This document shows, piece after piece, positions 8,077 through 15,747 of a stretch of DNA of 20,712 nt (the first letter of the stretch is position 1; each line of letters opens with the position of its first letter). The notes beneath the pieces were generated by a model. It did no database searches. It saw nothing but the letters and a program-made list of their open reading frames with translations, and was not told the DNA's origin. The translations under genes and the position numbers were made by a program. The stretch is from Phycisphaerae bacterium (GTDB lineage: Bacteria; Planctomycetota; Phycisphaerae; Phycisphaerales; Phycisphaeraceae): positions 1 through 20,712 of the forward strand of contig NZCH01000039.1 in assembly GCA_002688155.1 (NCBI GenBank), in the 5' to 3' direction.

Positions 8077-8105
8077 TTGACGAATCGTCATGCGTAAGTT
8101 AGGTT
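8077..8105 (+). promoter_or_regulatory. Possible promoter with overlapping dyad upstream of the ABC transporter cluster
   Basis: TTGACG (8077-8082) and TAGGTT (8100-8105) are separated by exactly 17 bp. This fits a sigma-70-type promoter with a good -35 and a weak -10. A perfect 13-bp dyad TGACGA-A-TCGTCA (8078-8090) overlaps the -35 box and could be an operator. The ABC ATPase gene starts 132 bp downstream. The dyad is visible directly; promoter function is inferred. The rest of the 7959-8236 gap shows a GCCCACC...GGTGGGC inverted repeat and a C7 run, and no gene. Confidence 0.35.
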
Positions 8106-8236
8106 GTCCCCCCCAAAAGTCGCCGATTGGGCCATCCGCAGCCAGACTCCGGGCCCACCAGCGACGGCCAGACCCCACGGTGGTGGTGGGCTTTGAAGCA
8201 GCATCGACTCACGCACGGGCAAAGCGCGATTATCGC

Positions 8237-9190
8237 ATGATCGACGTTTCCAATCTTACAAAATGGTACGGGCCTACGTGTGCCGTTGATGATCTGACCT
8301 TCCAGATTCCCAAGGGTCAGATCGTCGGCTTTCTCGGGCCCAACGGTGCAGGCAAGTCGACGACGCTGCGCATGCTCACCGGCTTTCTGCCGCCGACCAA
8401 CGGCACGATCCGCATCAACGAGTGCGACGTACTCACCGACTCGCAGTCCGCCCGTGCCGCCATCGGTTATCAGCCCGAAAATACGCCGCTCTACCCCGAG
8501 ATGCGCGTCGCGGAGTACCTGCACTACCGCGGCAAACTGTTCGGCATGGACCGGGAGCAACGCCGGCAACGCATCGATATCGTCTGCGACCGTTGTGGCC
8601 TTGAGCAGGTGCGCAATCGCGTGATCGGTAATTTATCCAAAGGCAACAGGCAGCGCGTCGGCCTGGCGCAGGCGATGCTGCACGACCCACCCGTTTTGAT
8701 CCTTGACGAACCGACCGCAGGGCTGGACCCCAACCAGATTCGCAATGTGCGGCAACTTATCGCCGAACTCAAGGGCCAGCACACGATCATGCTGTCCACG
8801 CACATTCTGCAGGAAGTTGAGCAGAGCGCCGACCGCGTGATGATCATCGCCAACGGCAAGATCGTCGCGGAAGGCGCGCCTGACGAACTGCGACGATCGG
8901 TCGCCGAGGAGTCGCGCATCGTCGTTGAAGTCAAAGCCAGCAGCGAATCTGTCAACAAGGCGTTCGCGTCGATTCACGGGGTCGAGTCTCTGGAGACCAC
9001 CTCGATCGACGGCTGGACGACCACGACGGTCAGCCAGGACCGCGGAACCGACGTACGTGAAGCGCTGGGCCAGGCCGTCGCCAGCAATAACTGGGTCGTT
9101 CGTGAAATGCGGTACGAAACCGCAAGCCTCGAACGGTTCTTCAGTGAGGTCACCGCGAAGCAGGACCAGGCGGGCGCGGAGGAGTCGTGA
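8237..9190 (+). CDS. GldA-like ABC transporter ATP-binding protein
   Basis: ATPase subunit of 317 residues, predicted to energise the ABC-2 permease encoded next. The start MIDVSNLTKWYG matches the family. The frame is open 49 codons upstream, but that stretch is unlike any ABC protein. Walker A is GPNGAGKST (Lys40), the Q-loop region is YQPENTPLYPEM (~79), the signature is LSKGNRQRVGLAQA (~134-147), Walker B is VLILDEPTAGLDP (~153-165) and the H-loop is MLSTHILQEVEQ. Residues ~225-317 form the C-terminal extension common to GldA/NatA-type ATPases. Together with the GldF-like permease, GldG-like and DUF4340 genes it forms the unit known from gliding Bacteroidetes. In other phyla the same unit occurs without gliding, so the transported substrate cannot be named. 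Confidence 0.95.
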   Translation: MIDVSNLTKWYGPTCAVDDLTFQIPKGQIVGFLGPNGAGKSTTLRMLTGFLPPTNGTIRINECDVLTDSQSARAAIGYQPENTPLYPEMRVAEYLHYRGKLFGMDREQRRQRIDIVCDRCGLEQVRNRVIGNLSKGNRQRVGLAQAMLHDPPVLILDEPTAGLDPNQIRNVRQLIAELKGQHTIMLSTHILQEVEQSADRVMIIANGKIVAEGAPDELRRSVAEESRIVVEVKASSESVNKAFASIHGVESLETTSIDGWTTTTVSQDRGTDVREALGQAVASNNWVVREMRYETASLERFFSEVTAKQDQAGAEES

Positions 9191-9235
9191 AGTACGGAAA
9201 ACCAAGTGTTCGGACATCAAAACTTAAAGGTAGAT

Positions 9236-9312
9236 TTTTGACTTTTGATTGTCTGGCACATCGATGTGAAGGTGATTTCACAGATGTGCGCTGGTCGCAA
9301 ACCTGAAACCTA
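9236..9312. repeat. Two heptamer duplications flanking a hairpin in the ATPase-permease gap
   Basis: TTTTGAC-TTTTGAT (9236-9249) and AAACCTG-AAACCTA (9299-9312) are tandem 7-bp near-duplications. Between them lies the hairpin described separately. They fill most of the 153-bp gap between the ATPase and permease genes, which contains no gene. Confidence 0.7.
9257..9288. promoter_or_regulatory. Hairpin/dyad between ABC ATPase and permease genes
   Basis: CACATC (9257-9262) pairs with GATGTG (9283-9288), and inside it TGTGAA (9265-9270) pairs with TTCACA (9277-9282). This gives 12 base pairs with a 2-nt bulge and a 6-nt loop. The left arm is also part of a 12-bp perfect palindrome CACATCGATGTG. 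The inner dyad resembles a CRP/FNR-type site but has an 8-bp centre between TGTGA and TCACA instead of 6. No T-run follows, so it is not an intrinsic terminator. Confidence 0.5.
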
Positions 9313-9343
9313 AATTACGCAACCGCGAACCCAAACCCCACCC

Positions 9344-10060
9344 ATGCCCACACTCACCATTGCCAAACGCGAGTTGACGAGCCTGTTTTACTCGCCGATT
9401 GCCTACGTCGTGCTGGGCGTGTTTGCACTGGTGTCGACGCTCCTGTTCCTGATGTCATTTATTCCAGGCCAGGCGGCGACGCTGCGCGACGAGTTCGGGT
9501 GGATTGTCTGGCTCATGGCGTTTATCGTGCCCGCGATCAGCATGCGCCTGGTCAGCGAAGAGCTGCGCAGCGGTACGATCGAGCCGCTGATGACCTCGCC
9601 AATCAGTGATGCGCAGGTTATCACCGGCAAGTGGATCGGCGGCTTGGGGTTTTTCCTGGTCATGCTCAGCCCGCTGGTCGTACACCTGATCGTGCTGGAG
9701 ATCAATGCCGATCCGGACTATGGGCCCATCGCATCGGGCGCGGTCGGACTGCTTTTCGTCGGTGGCCTGTACATGGCGATCGGCGTGTTCGTTTCATCAA
9801 TAACACAGAACCAGATCATCGCCTTTCTGATCACCGTGCTCATCACCGGGTTTCTGACGATCGGCATGCACCTGCTCAAACGCGCCGAGTTTTTGAGCGA
9901 CTGGATGCGGGAGGCTGTCTTTTTTCTCAATGTCGACGAGCAGTACGGATCGTTTAGCAAAGGGCTGATCGATTTGAGCAACTTTACGTTTTTCATCACC
10001 GGGATTGCGCTGTTTCTTTTCCTCGCAGTCGTGACATTGCAGAGTAAACGCTGGCGTTAG
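9344..10060 (+). CDS. GldF-like ABC-2 type permease
   Basis: Integral membrane subunit of 238 residues with about six hydrophobic segments, for example YVVLGVFALVSTLLFLMSF (~21-39), WIVWLMAFIVPAISMRL, GLGFFLVMLSPLVVHLIVL, AVGLLFVGGLYMAIGVFV, IIAFLITVLITGFLTIGM and FFITGIALFLFLAVVTL at the C-terminus. The cytoplasmic motif SEELRSGTIEPLMTSPISDAQ (~65-85) is the coupling region of this permease family. No Shine-Dalgarno sequence is visible; the ATG follows a C-rich stretch. The partners are the ATPase upstream and the GldG-type protein downstream. Confidence 0.94.
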   Translation: MPTLTIAKRELTSLFYSPIAYVVLGVFALVSTLLFLMSFIPGQAATLRDEFGWIVWLMAFIVPAISMRLVSEELRSGTIEPLMTSPISDAQVITGKWIGGLGFFLVMLSPLVVHLIVLEINADPDYGPIASGAVGLLFVGGLYMAIGVFVSSITQNQIIAFLITVLITGFLTIGMHLLKRAEFLSDWMREAVFFLNVDEQYGSFSKGLIDLSNFTFFITGIALFLFLAVVTLQSKRWR

Positions 10061-10105
10061 TTGAAGCGCGTAGCGGTTGTAACGAACGTATACGTGTTTG
10101 ACACC

Positions 10106-10119
10106 CAAACGATCGTTTG
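10106..10119. promoter_or_regulatory. 14-bp perfect palindrome just before the GldG-type start
   Basis: CAAACGATCGTTTG is a perfect palindrome ending 2 nt before the ATG at 10122. The octamer GTTTGACA is also repeated at 10096-10103 and 10115-10122. Its position suggests an operator or a structure at the ribosome binding site; function is inference. Confidence 0.5.
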
Positions 10120-10121
10120 AC

Positions 10122-12251
10122 ATGGCACAAAAAAAAACTCCTCAGGTGGCCGGCCAGACCAAACGCCGCGCAATGTACGGTACGAACGTGGCGATCGCGG
10201 TCATTGCCGCCATCGCCGTGGTCATCCTGCTCAACTGGATCGTCGCCGGGAATCTCAATGACGCGCGATTCGACTGGACCGCGACGCGTCAATACAGCTT
10301 GTCCGATCAGACGTACAAGGTCCTGGACAATCTGGACAGCGATTACGAGATCGTGCCGCTGCTGCCGCGCACCAGCGCGGTGGCGGACGCGAACGACGCC
10401 GCGTCGCTGCAGCAGGCGTTGGACGTGATCGACGAATACGACCGGCGCTCGGGAAAGATCTCTGCCCGACACCTGGACCCGCGTACGGACATCGACGGGA
10501 TCGAATCGTTCTTCACTTCGCTGCGCGACCGGTACATGGATGAACTGAATCCAACGATCGAGTTGATCAACCAGACGCGCAACTCGCTCGAAGAGATGAA
10601 GGACCAGTTCATCGCTCTGACCGAACAGGCGATGAAGGTGGCAGACGATCCGACGATCCAGGAAAAGCAGGTGATTGGCTGGGCGCGTGAGCGGGCGCGT
10701 GAGTTCTCCGTCATCGCGCGCAATTTTGGATCACTTGAAGAGAGCGTCCCCAAGGAACTCGACGATGAGATGCCCGACTACGGGAGCATCCGGCGTTCCA
10801 CGCTGTCCACCATCGAGACGGGCCACGCCATCGTCGAGCAGATTATCGCCGTCATTGAAAAGGTCGTCAGCAGCGACGACTTCCCCCCCGCGGCCAAGGA
10901 CAGGCTTCTGAAATGGAACAAGCCGCTGGTCCCCACGCGCGACCAGCTCGCGAAACTCAAGGCCCGGCTTCAGACCGTCACCGACAGCGCAGACTACGAT
11001 CAGTTGGTGCGCGACAAGAACCAGTACCACCCGATTTTCATCGTCGGTCCAAAGAAGGTTCTGGTGATTCCGTTAAAAGAAATGATCCGCGAACCGGACC
11101 AGACACAGCGACGCGATGGTGCACCTGTTCCCGAGCGTCGTTTCCAGGGCGAGGAAAAGATTACCGGCGCACTGCTGAGCATGAACATGAAAAACCCACC
11201 GATGGTGGTGTTCGTGACCGGTGGCGGCCCGCCGGCGACCGGCCAGGGTGGCGGTTACAGCTACGTGGCGAAGAAACTCGAAGCGCTCAATTTCGACGTG
11301 CAAAGCTGGAGCCCGGTGCCCGCGCCGTCGCGATTCGGCCAACCGATGCCGCCGCAACCCAAACCCCAGCCCAAGCCCGGCCAAAAGGCCGTCTGGATCG
11401 CCCTGCCTGGTCCGCCCACCAACTTCCAGAACCCCATGGCCGGGCAAGGCAAACAGCAGATTAACGAAGCGATCAAACAAGAGTTGGACAAGGGCCACGG
11501 CGTGCTGTTCATGGTCGGATTCGACAACGCGGCGATGTTCAACGCCAGTCAGGCTGAGGACCTGTTCAAACCCTGGGGCATCACGCATCAGGCCGAGCGG
11601 CTGATTCTTCGCGAAATGCTCGTCCAACGCGGGCAACGGGCTCCGAACCCGGTGTTTCAAGTTTCCAATTGGTCTGCCGGTCACACGATCAACGAGCCGC
11701 TCAAAGGCATGATCGGTTTGTTCATGTACGGCAGTCCTATCGTGCTGGGACAGCCCGACGGCAAGGGCGAGACCTGGCCGCTCGTCGAGGTGCAAGCGCC
11801 GCGCATGTGGGCCGAGACCGACATGCAGTCGCAGCAGACGCCTCCCGAGTACGACGAGGAACAAGCGCGTGATTCGTTCGTGATAGCCGCGGCGGCCGAG
11901 CGCAACGGTACGCGCGTCGTCGTCGCGTCGGCGAGCCACTTCCCCGGCGGCCAACTACAGGGATGGGCGACGGACGGCCTGACCAGCGCCGGTCCCGGCG
12001 GGTATCCCGGGTTGGCCGACGTGTACGGCGCGATGTTTCCCGCCAACACGGAACTATTCGTTAACAGCGTCTTCTGGCTGGCGAATATGGAGGAGCTCAT
12101 CGCTGCCAGCCCGCGTTCGCAGGATCTTCGCCGCATTGCCGACATGGACCGCTCGGCGGTAAGCGCGCTGCGCTGGCTGCTTTCAACTACCCTGCCACTT
12201 GTCGCGCTCGCGGCCGGTGTCGTGGTGTATGTCGTGCGCCAACGCAATTAA
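10122..12251 (+). CDS. GldG-type ABC transporter auxiliary membrane protein
   Basis: A 709-residue membrane protein of the GldG/ABC-transporter-auxiliary family. One N-terminal helix (~19-42, NVAIAVIAAIAVVILLNWIV) is followed by the family signature FDWTATRQYSLSDQT (~53-67), a long extracytoplasmic region, and a C-terminal helix (STTLPLVALAAGVVVYVV, ~685-703) ending in RQRN. Residues ~120-290 are rich in charged helices and may form coiled coil. Near ~405-425 is a Pro-rich linker (PPQPKPQPKPGQK) before a second domain (ALPGPPTNFQNPMAGQG). An in-frame TTG at 10098 is open, but the ATG is preferred. Codons 3-6 contain a run of nine A. It is likely a periplasm-facing accessory subunit of the ABC system; the exact function is unknown. 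Confidence 0.9.
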   Translation: MAQKKTPQVAGQTKRRAMYGTNVAIAVIAAIAVVILLNWIVAGNLNDARFDWTATRQYSLSDQTYKVLDNLDSDYEIVPLLPRTSAVADANDAASLQQALDVIDEYDRRSGKISARHLDPRTDIDGIESFFTSLRDRYMDELNPTIELINQTRNSLEEMKDQFIALTEQAMKVADDPTIQEKQVIGWARERAREFSVIARNFGSLEESVPKELDDEMPDYGSIRRSTLSTIETGHAIVEQIIAVIEKVVSSDDFPPAAKDRLLKWNKPLVPTRDQLAKLKARLQTVTDSADYDQLVRDKNQYHPIFIVGPKKVLVIPLKEMIREPDQTQRRDGAPVPERRFQGEEKITGALLSMNMKNPPMVVFVTGGGPPATGQGGGYSYVAKKLEALNFDVQSWSPVPAPSRFGQPMPPQPKPQPKPGQKAVWIALPGPPTNFQNPMAGQGKQQINEAIKQELDKGHGVLFMVGFDNAAMFNASQAEDLFKPWGITHQAERLILREMLVQRGQRAPNPVFQVSNWSAGHTINEPLKGMIGLFMYGSPIVLGQPDGKGETWPLVEVQAPRMWAETDMQSQQTPPEYDEEQARDSFVIAAAAERNGTRVVVASASHFPGGQLQGWATDGLTSAGPGGYPGLADVYGAMFPANTELFVNSVFWLANMEELIAASPRSQDLRRIADMDRSAVSALRWLLSTTLPLVALAAGVVVYVVRQRN

Positions 12252-12297
12252 GCAACTACAAGCGCTCTTTGCAAACCCCGCAAACAACGCACTACTG

Positions 12298-12314
12298 ACC
12301 ATTAACCATTAACC
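12298..12314 (+). repeat. 7-bp tandem repeat ACCATTA x2.4 before the DUF4340 gene
   Basis: ACCATTA (12298-12304), ACCATTA (12305-12311) and a partial ACC lie 14 bp before the ATG of the DUF4340 gene. They sit in the 76-bp gap after the GldG-type gene. Confidence 0.8.
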
Positions 12315-12327
12315 CCCTGACACCCCC

Positions 12328-14649
12328 ATGAATTACAAGACAACCGTCGGCCTGCTGCTGCTGCTCGTCTTGGTAGGCGGGTATTTCCTGTTTTACGAGC
12401 GACACCGTGAACCAGCGCCGAAGCTCGGCCGGAGCGAGGGACCCGGTCGTCCGCTGTTTGTCGATACCGAGTTCTCGATCGAGGCCGTCAAGTCGTATAC
12501 GATCGAGCGCGCCGATGGCGAATCGTTCGCCGCGACCGCGCAAGGCACTGACTGGTGGCAGACCCAGCCCGTGCGCGTGCAACTCAATTCATGGTCCGGG
12601 CGCGGCGTCGCGGAAGAGGCGGCCAAGCTGCGCTACTCGCAGAAGCTCAGCCCCGAAAAAGAAGACAAGACGCTCGATGACTACGGGCTGGCCGAACCAC
12701 GTGCGACGGTGACCATCCACTTCGAATCCGATGACAACCTCCCCGAGTGGCACACGGTCAAACTCGGCAAACAACTCGGCGGCAGCGCGTACGTCATGCG
12801 CAATGACGAGCCGGACGTGTACATCGTCGGCGACGCATTGCATGACCGCGTGTTCGACAAGGACTACGCCGAGTGGCGCAAGAAATCGATCGACGTGCCG
12901 GACGAAGGCGCGCTGACGAGCGTGACGCTCGAGCACGACGATAAAACAATCTCGCTGGCGAAAACGGACAGCGCGTGGGTGCTCTCGGCGCCGAACGCTG
13001 GCCGCGCCGATCGGGAAAAGGTTAAGTCGCTCGTGTCCGACGTCGGCGGCGTGTACATCAATAAATTCGTCAAGGACCAGCCGGACAACCTCTTGCTGTA
13101 CGGGCTCGACCGGCCGGACACGGTCGTGACCCTGGTGACCGCGACGACCGATCCCGGCGAATCCGCGACCAGTCAACCGGCGGACGGCAAAGCCGCAAGC
13201 GGTGACGATGCGCAGAAAGGTGCAACATATGTACTGCGCATCGGAGCACCGGCCGACGTCGACAAAGACAACTACTACGCCACGATGTCGAAGAACAGAC
13301 AGGGCCAGGACATCGTGTTCACGATCAGTAAATCCGCGGTCAAGAAGTTTGAGAAAAAGGCCGACGAATTCCGTGACAAGCGCATCACGCCGATCAAGGC
13401 GGCCAACGTCAATGAGTTGACGATACAAACGTCGACACACGGTACCTTGAAGATCGCCAAGAGCGCCGACGGGTGGGCGTTCGACGCACAGCATGATCCG
13501 GGCTTCGCGGCCGACCACGGCCAGGCGGCCGATCTCGTGCGTGATATCGTCGATGTCGAGGCAGACGGTTTCATCGCCGACACGGCGCCCGAAGGTGATC
13601 CGGACGCGACGGTCACACTGTCCGCCATCGCGCGGGCGCAGCCGGATGTGGTCAGATTGTTCGGCCACGACGACAAGCACTACCTGGTGCTTCGGAACAA
13701 TGAGACGGTGGGCTACCTGGCCAAACGTGACGATGTGTCGCGCGTATTCGAGCCGGCGCTGGCATGTCGTGACCGCGACGTGGTCACACTTGAGCAAGAT
13801 ACGTTGCAGATGCTGACGATCACGCAGCCAGGGGCGGGCACGTTCAAGTTCGAGCGCGCGTTCGAGGAGGTTACGGTCAAGGCGGATTCCGCCGGCGATG
13901 CGCCGAAGAGCCAGCCTGCGGCCCAGGGCGAATCCGAGAGCGACGAAGAGATGGCCCAACCGGAAACCAAACTTGTGCCCGGGCCGTGGAGGCTCCTCGG
14001 GCACGACGCGTTCGAAACCGATGCGCTCAACAGCCTCGTCCGTGCCATCACCCCGGTTCGCGCTGATGGCTGGATCGACGCCAAACGCCCGGATGACCAA
14101 ACCGCGCACAAACTCGTCATCGCCATACGCAATGGCGAGTCGATCACGCTGCTCGTAGATTTCGAATCCAATGGCACGACCGTGACAGGCATCGACGTGC
14201 CGTTCAAGGCCACGTCCAGTCTGATTAGCGCGATCGACGCCGAGATGCGCGACCGCGCGGTCTTGTCGTTCGATGGCGATGACGTCAAGTCCATCACCAT
14301 CACGCACGACGGGCAGGCGATCACGATCGTCAAAGATGACAGCGACTACACGACCGAGGCCGACGTTGAACTTGACGACGATGCGTGCGGCAAGATATTC
14401 GACACACTCGTGGGCCTGCGCGTCCAACGGTACCCCGGCATCGACAAGCCCGACGGCACTCAAGTCACCATCGCCGTTGACCTGGGTGACGACAAGTCAC
14501 ACACCGTCGTTATTCCCGCCACGGACGACCCCGACCACATCGTCATCGTCGATGATCGTGTTTGCGAACTGAATGAAGACGATTTAGACAAGTTGACGGC
14601 GTCGGTGGTCAAGAGCGACGATGATGATGATGATGGCGATGATGGGTAA
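12328..14649 (+). CDS. DUF4340 domain membrane-anchored protein
   Basis: A 773-residue protein with one N-terminal anchor helix (TTVGLLLLLVLVGGYFLFY, ~5-23) and a long extracytoplasmic region. It has several DUF4340-like units marked by similar phrases: LDDYGLAEPRATVTI (~114), LLLYGLDRPDTVVTL (~255), the 'DKRITPIKAANVNELTI' segment (~350), DRAVLSFDGDDVKSITI (~645) and YPGIDKPDGTQVTIAV (~705). DUF4340 genes commonly follow GldG-type genes, so it is probably a further subunit or partner of the same complex. Linkers near 275-290 and 515-545 are low complexity (Ser/Ala/Glu). The last 10 residues are almost all Asp, encoded by a GAT/GAC repeat. The ATG follows ACACCCCC with no Shine-Dalgarno. Its biochemical activity is unknown. 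Confidence 0.9.
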   Translation: MNYKTTVGLLLLLVLVGGYFLFYERHREPAPKLGRSEGPGRPLFVDTEFSIEAVKSYTIERADGESFAATAQGTDWWQTQPVRVQLNSWSGRGVAEEAAKLRYSQKLSPEKEDKTLDDYGLAEPRATVTIHFESDDNLPEWHTVKLGKQLGGSAYVMRNDEPDVYIVGDALHDRVFDKDYAEWRKKSIDVPDEGALTSVTLEHDDKTISLAKTDSAWVLSAPNAGRADREKVKSLVSDVGGVYINKFVKDQPDNLLLYGLDRPDTVVTLVTATTDPGESATSQPADGKAASGDDAQKGATYVLRIGAPADVDKDNYYATMSKNRQGQDIVFTISKSAVKKFEKKADEFRDKRITPIKAANVNELTIQTSTHGTLKIAKSADGWAFDAQHDPGFAADHGQAADLVRDIVDVEADGFIADTAPEGDPDATVTLSAIARAQPDVVRLFGHDDKHYLVLRNNETVGYLAKRDDVSRVFEPALACRDRDVVTLEQDTLQMLTITQPGAGTFKFERAFEEVTVKADSAGDAPKSQPAAQGESESDEEMAQPETKLVPGPWRLLGHDAFETDALNSLVRAITPVRADGWIDAKRPDDQTAHKLVIAIRNGESITLLVDFESNGTTVTGIDVPFKATSSLISAIDAEMRDRAVLSFDGDDVKSITITHDGQAITIVKDDSDYTTEADVELDDDACGKIFDTLVGLRVQRYPGIDKPDGTQVTIAVDLGDDKSHTVVIPATDDPDHIVIVDDRVCELNEDDLDKLTASVVKSDDDDDDGDDG

Positions 14650-14940
14650 GTGAGTGACGATCGCCCGGGACCCCCGCTGCCCCTCGCCGCCGGGGGCATC
14701 CACCAGTAGCATGTTGTGATGCTCTGACATACCCGGCGCCGGCGACAATCTTCAAGCCCGAAGAACAGGCCGGCGTTGCACTGCGGGGACAAGTCCATCG
14801 GTCCGCAGACTTTAGGCGCAGGCAACCGACGCAGGCGGCCGGTGGTTCCCACCGTGGCGGTCGCGACGTACAATTCAACTGGACGGTTTCGACGCTCTGG
14901 ATTGCGCGGGGTGGAATTCGGGCTTCCAGGAGATGACCTC
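14650..14940 (+). other. Intergenic region upstream of the membrane hydroxylase gene
   Basis: No convincing gene in either direction. GCCCC...GGGGGC around 14679-14699 can form a GC-rich hairpin without a T-run, possibly ending the DUF4340 transcript. CTGCGG (14782-14787) pairs with CCGCAG (14804-14809), and GGTGG/CCACC repeats around 14842 suggest a structured leader. A good Shine-Dalgarno AGGAG lies shortly before the ATG at 14941. No known riboswitch consensus is recognised. Confidence 0.4.
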
Positions 14941-15738
14941 ATGAGCGACACGATGCCAAAACGTCAGGCCGCGTTCCGGGACGATTTTCGTTTGAGGATC
15001 GCGAGGCTTTATAACGGGCCGTTGCACGTACTGATGATCTGCGCGATCGGAATCGGCACGATCTGGTACTGCGCGCTTCAGGTAATGAACCCGGCGTGGT
15101 ACGAGTGGCTGATCATTCCGATCACGTTTGTGTTCGCCAACTTGTTCGAGTGGTGGATCCACCGCTTCGTCATGCACCGGCCGATCAAGGGTTTTGGCAA
15201 CTTCTTCATGGCGATTTACACACGCCATACGCTCGCGCATCACCAGTTCTTTACCGACCATGAACCGACGATCGACAACCTGCGCGACTTTCGGATTGTC
15301 TTTTTCCCTCCGTACGCGCTGGTGACGTTTATCATGCTTTCCATTCCGCCAGCCATGATCCTGATATTTCTGGGACTGGGTGACATGGGTTGGCTTCTGA
15401 TGTGTACGAACGTATTCATTTACCTCAATTACGAGTTCTTCCATTTCTGCTGTCACGTGAAGGACGACCGGATCGTCAAGCACATTCCATTCATCAGCAC
15501 GATTCGCAGGCACCACATTGCGCATCATGACACGCACCAGATGATGGAGCGCAACTTTAACCTGACGTACCCGTTCGCCGACTGGCTGTTCGGCACGTCC
15601 GACCTGGCGCGCGGTGCCCTGGGGCATCTGTTCAATGGCTATTCGGCGCGGCACGTCAAGACCGTGAAGCGCAAGATCATCGCCACCTCGGACGACCCCG
15701 GCGCGGGCGTTGCCCGCTCGTCGGCGGCTGCGGAGTGA
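14941..15738 (+). CDS. Fatty acid hydroxylase / sterol desaturase superfamily membrane protein
   Basis: Di-iron membrane oxygenase-like protein of 265 residues, expected to hydroxylate or desaturate a lipid or other hydrophobic substrate. The histidine clusters expected to bind iron are present in order: HRFVMH (His74, His79), HTLAHH (His96, His100, His101), FHFCCH (~166-171) and RRHHIAHHD (~190-198). Hydrophobic segments lie at ~27-46, ~53-68, ~122-147 and ~150-165. The ATG at 14941 has a good Shine-Dalgarno; the 55 open codons upstream look noncoding. The C-terminal ~30 residues are a non-conserved tail. The substrate cannot be told from sequence; no sterol or hopanoid genes are nearby. The next two small genes follow closely (9 and 15 bp) and may be co-transcribed. 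Confidence 0.9.
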   Translation: MSDTMPKRQAAFRDDFRLRIARLYNGPLHVLMICAIGIGTIWYCALQVMNPAWYEWLIIPITFVFANLFEWWIHRFVMHRPIKGFGNFFMAIYTRHTLAHHQFFTDHEPTIDNLRDFRIVFFPPYALVTFIMLSIPPAMILIFLGLGDMGWLLMCTNVFIYLNYEFFHFCCHVKDDRIVKHIPFISTIRRHHIAHHDTHQMMERNFNLTYPFADWLFGTSDLARGALGHLFNGYSARHVKTVKRKIIATSDDPGAGVARSSAAAE

Positions 15739-15747
15739 TTCATCGTC

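Noticed and set aside
12589..14463. Minus-strand open frame of 624 codons
   Set aside because: Shadow of the DUF4340 gene; the Arg/Val/His-rich composition is typical of antisense frames in GC-rich coding DNA.
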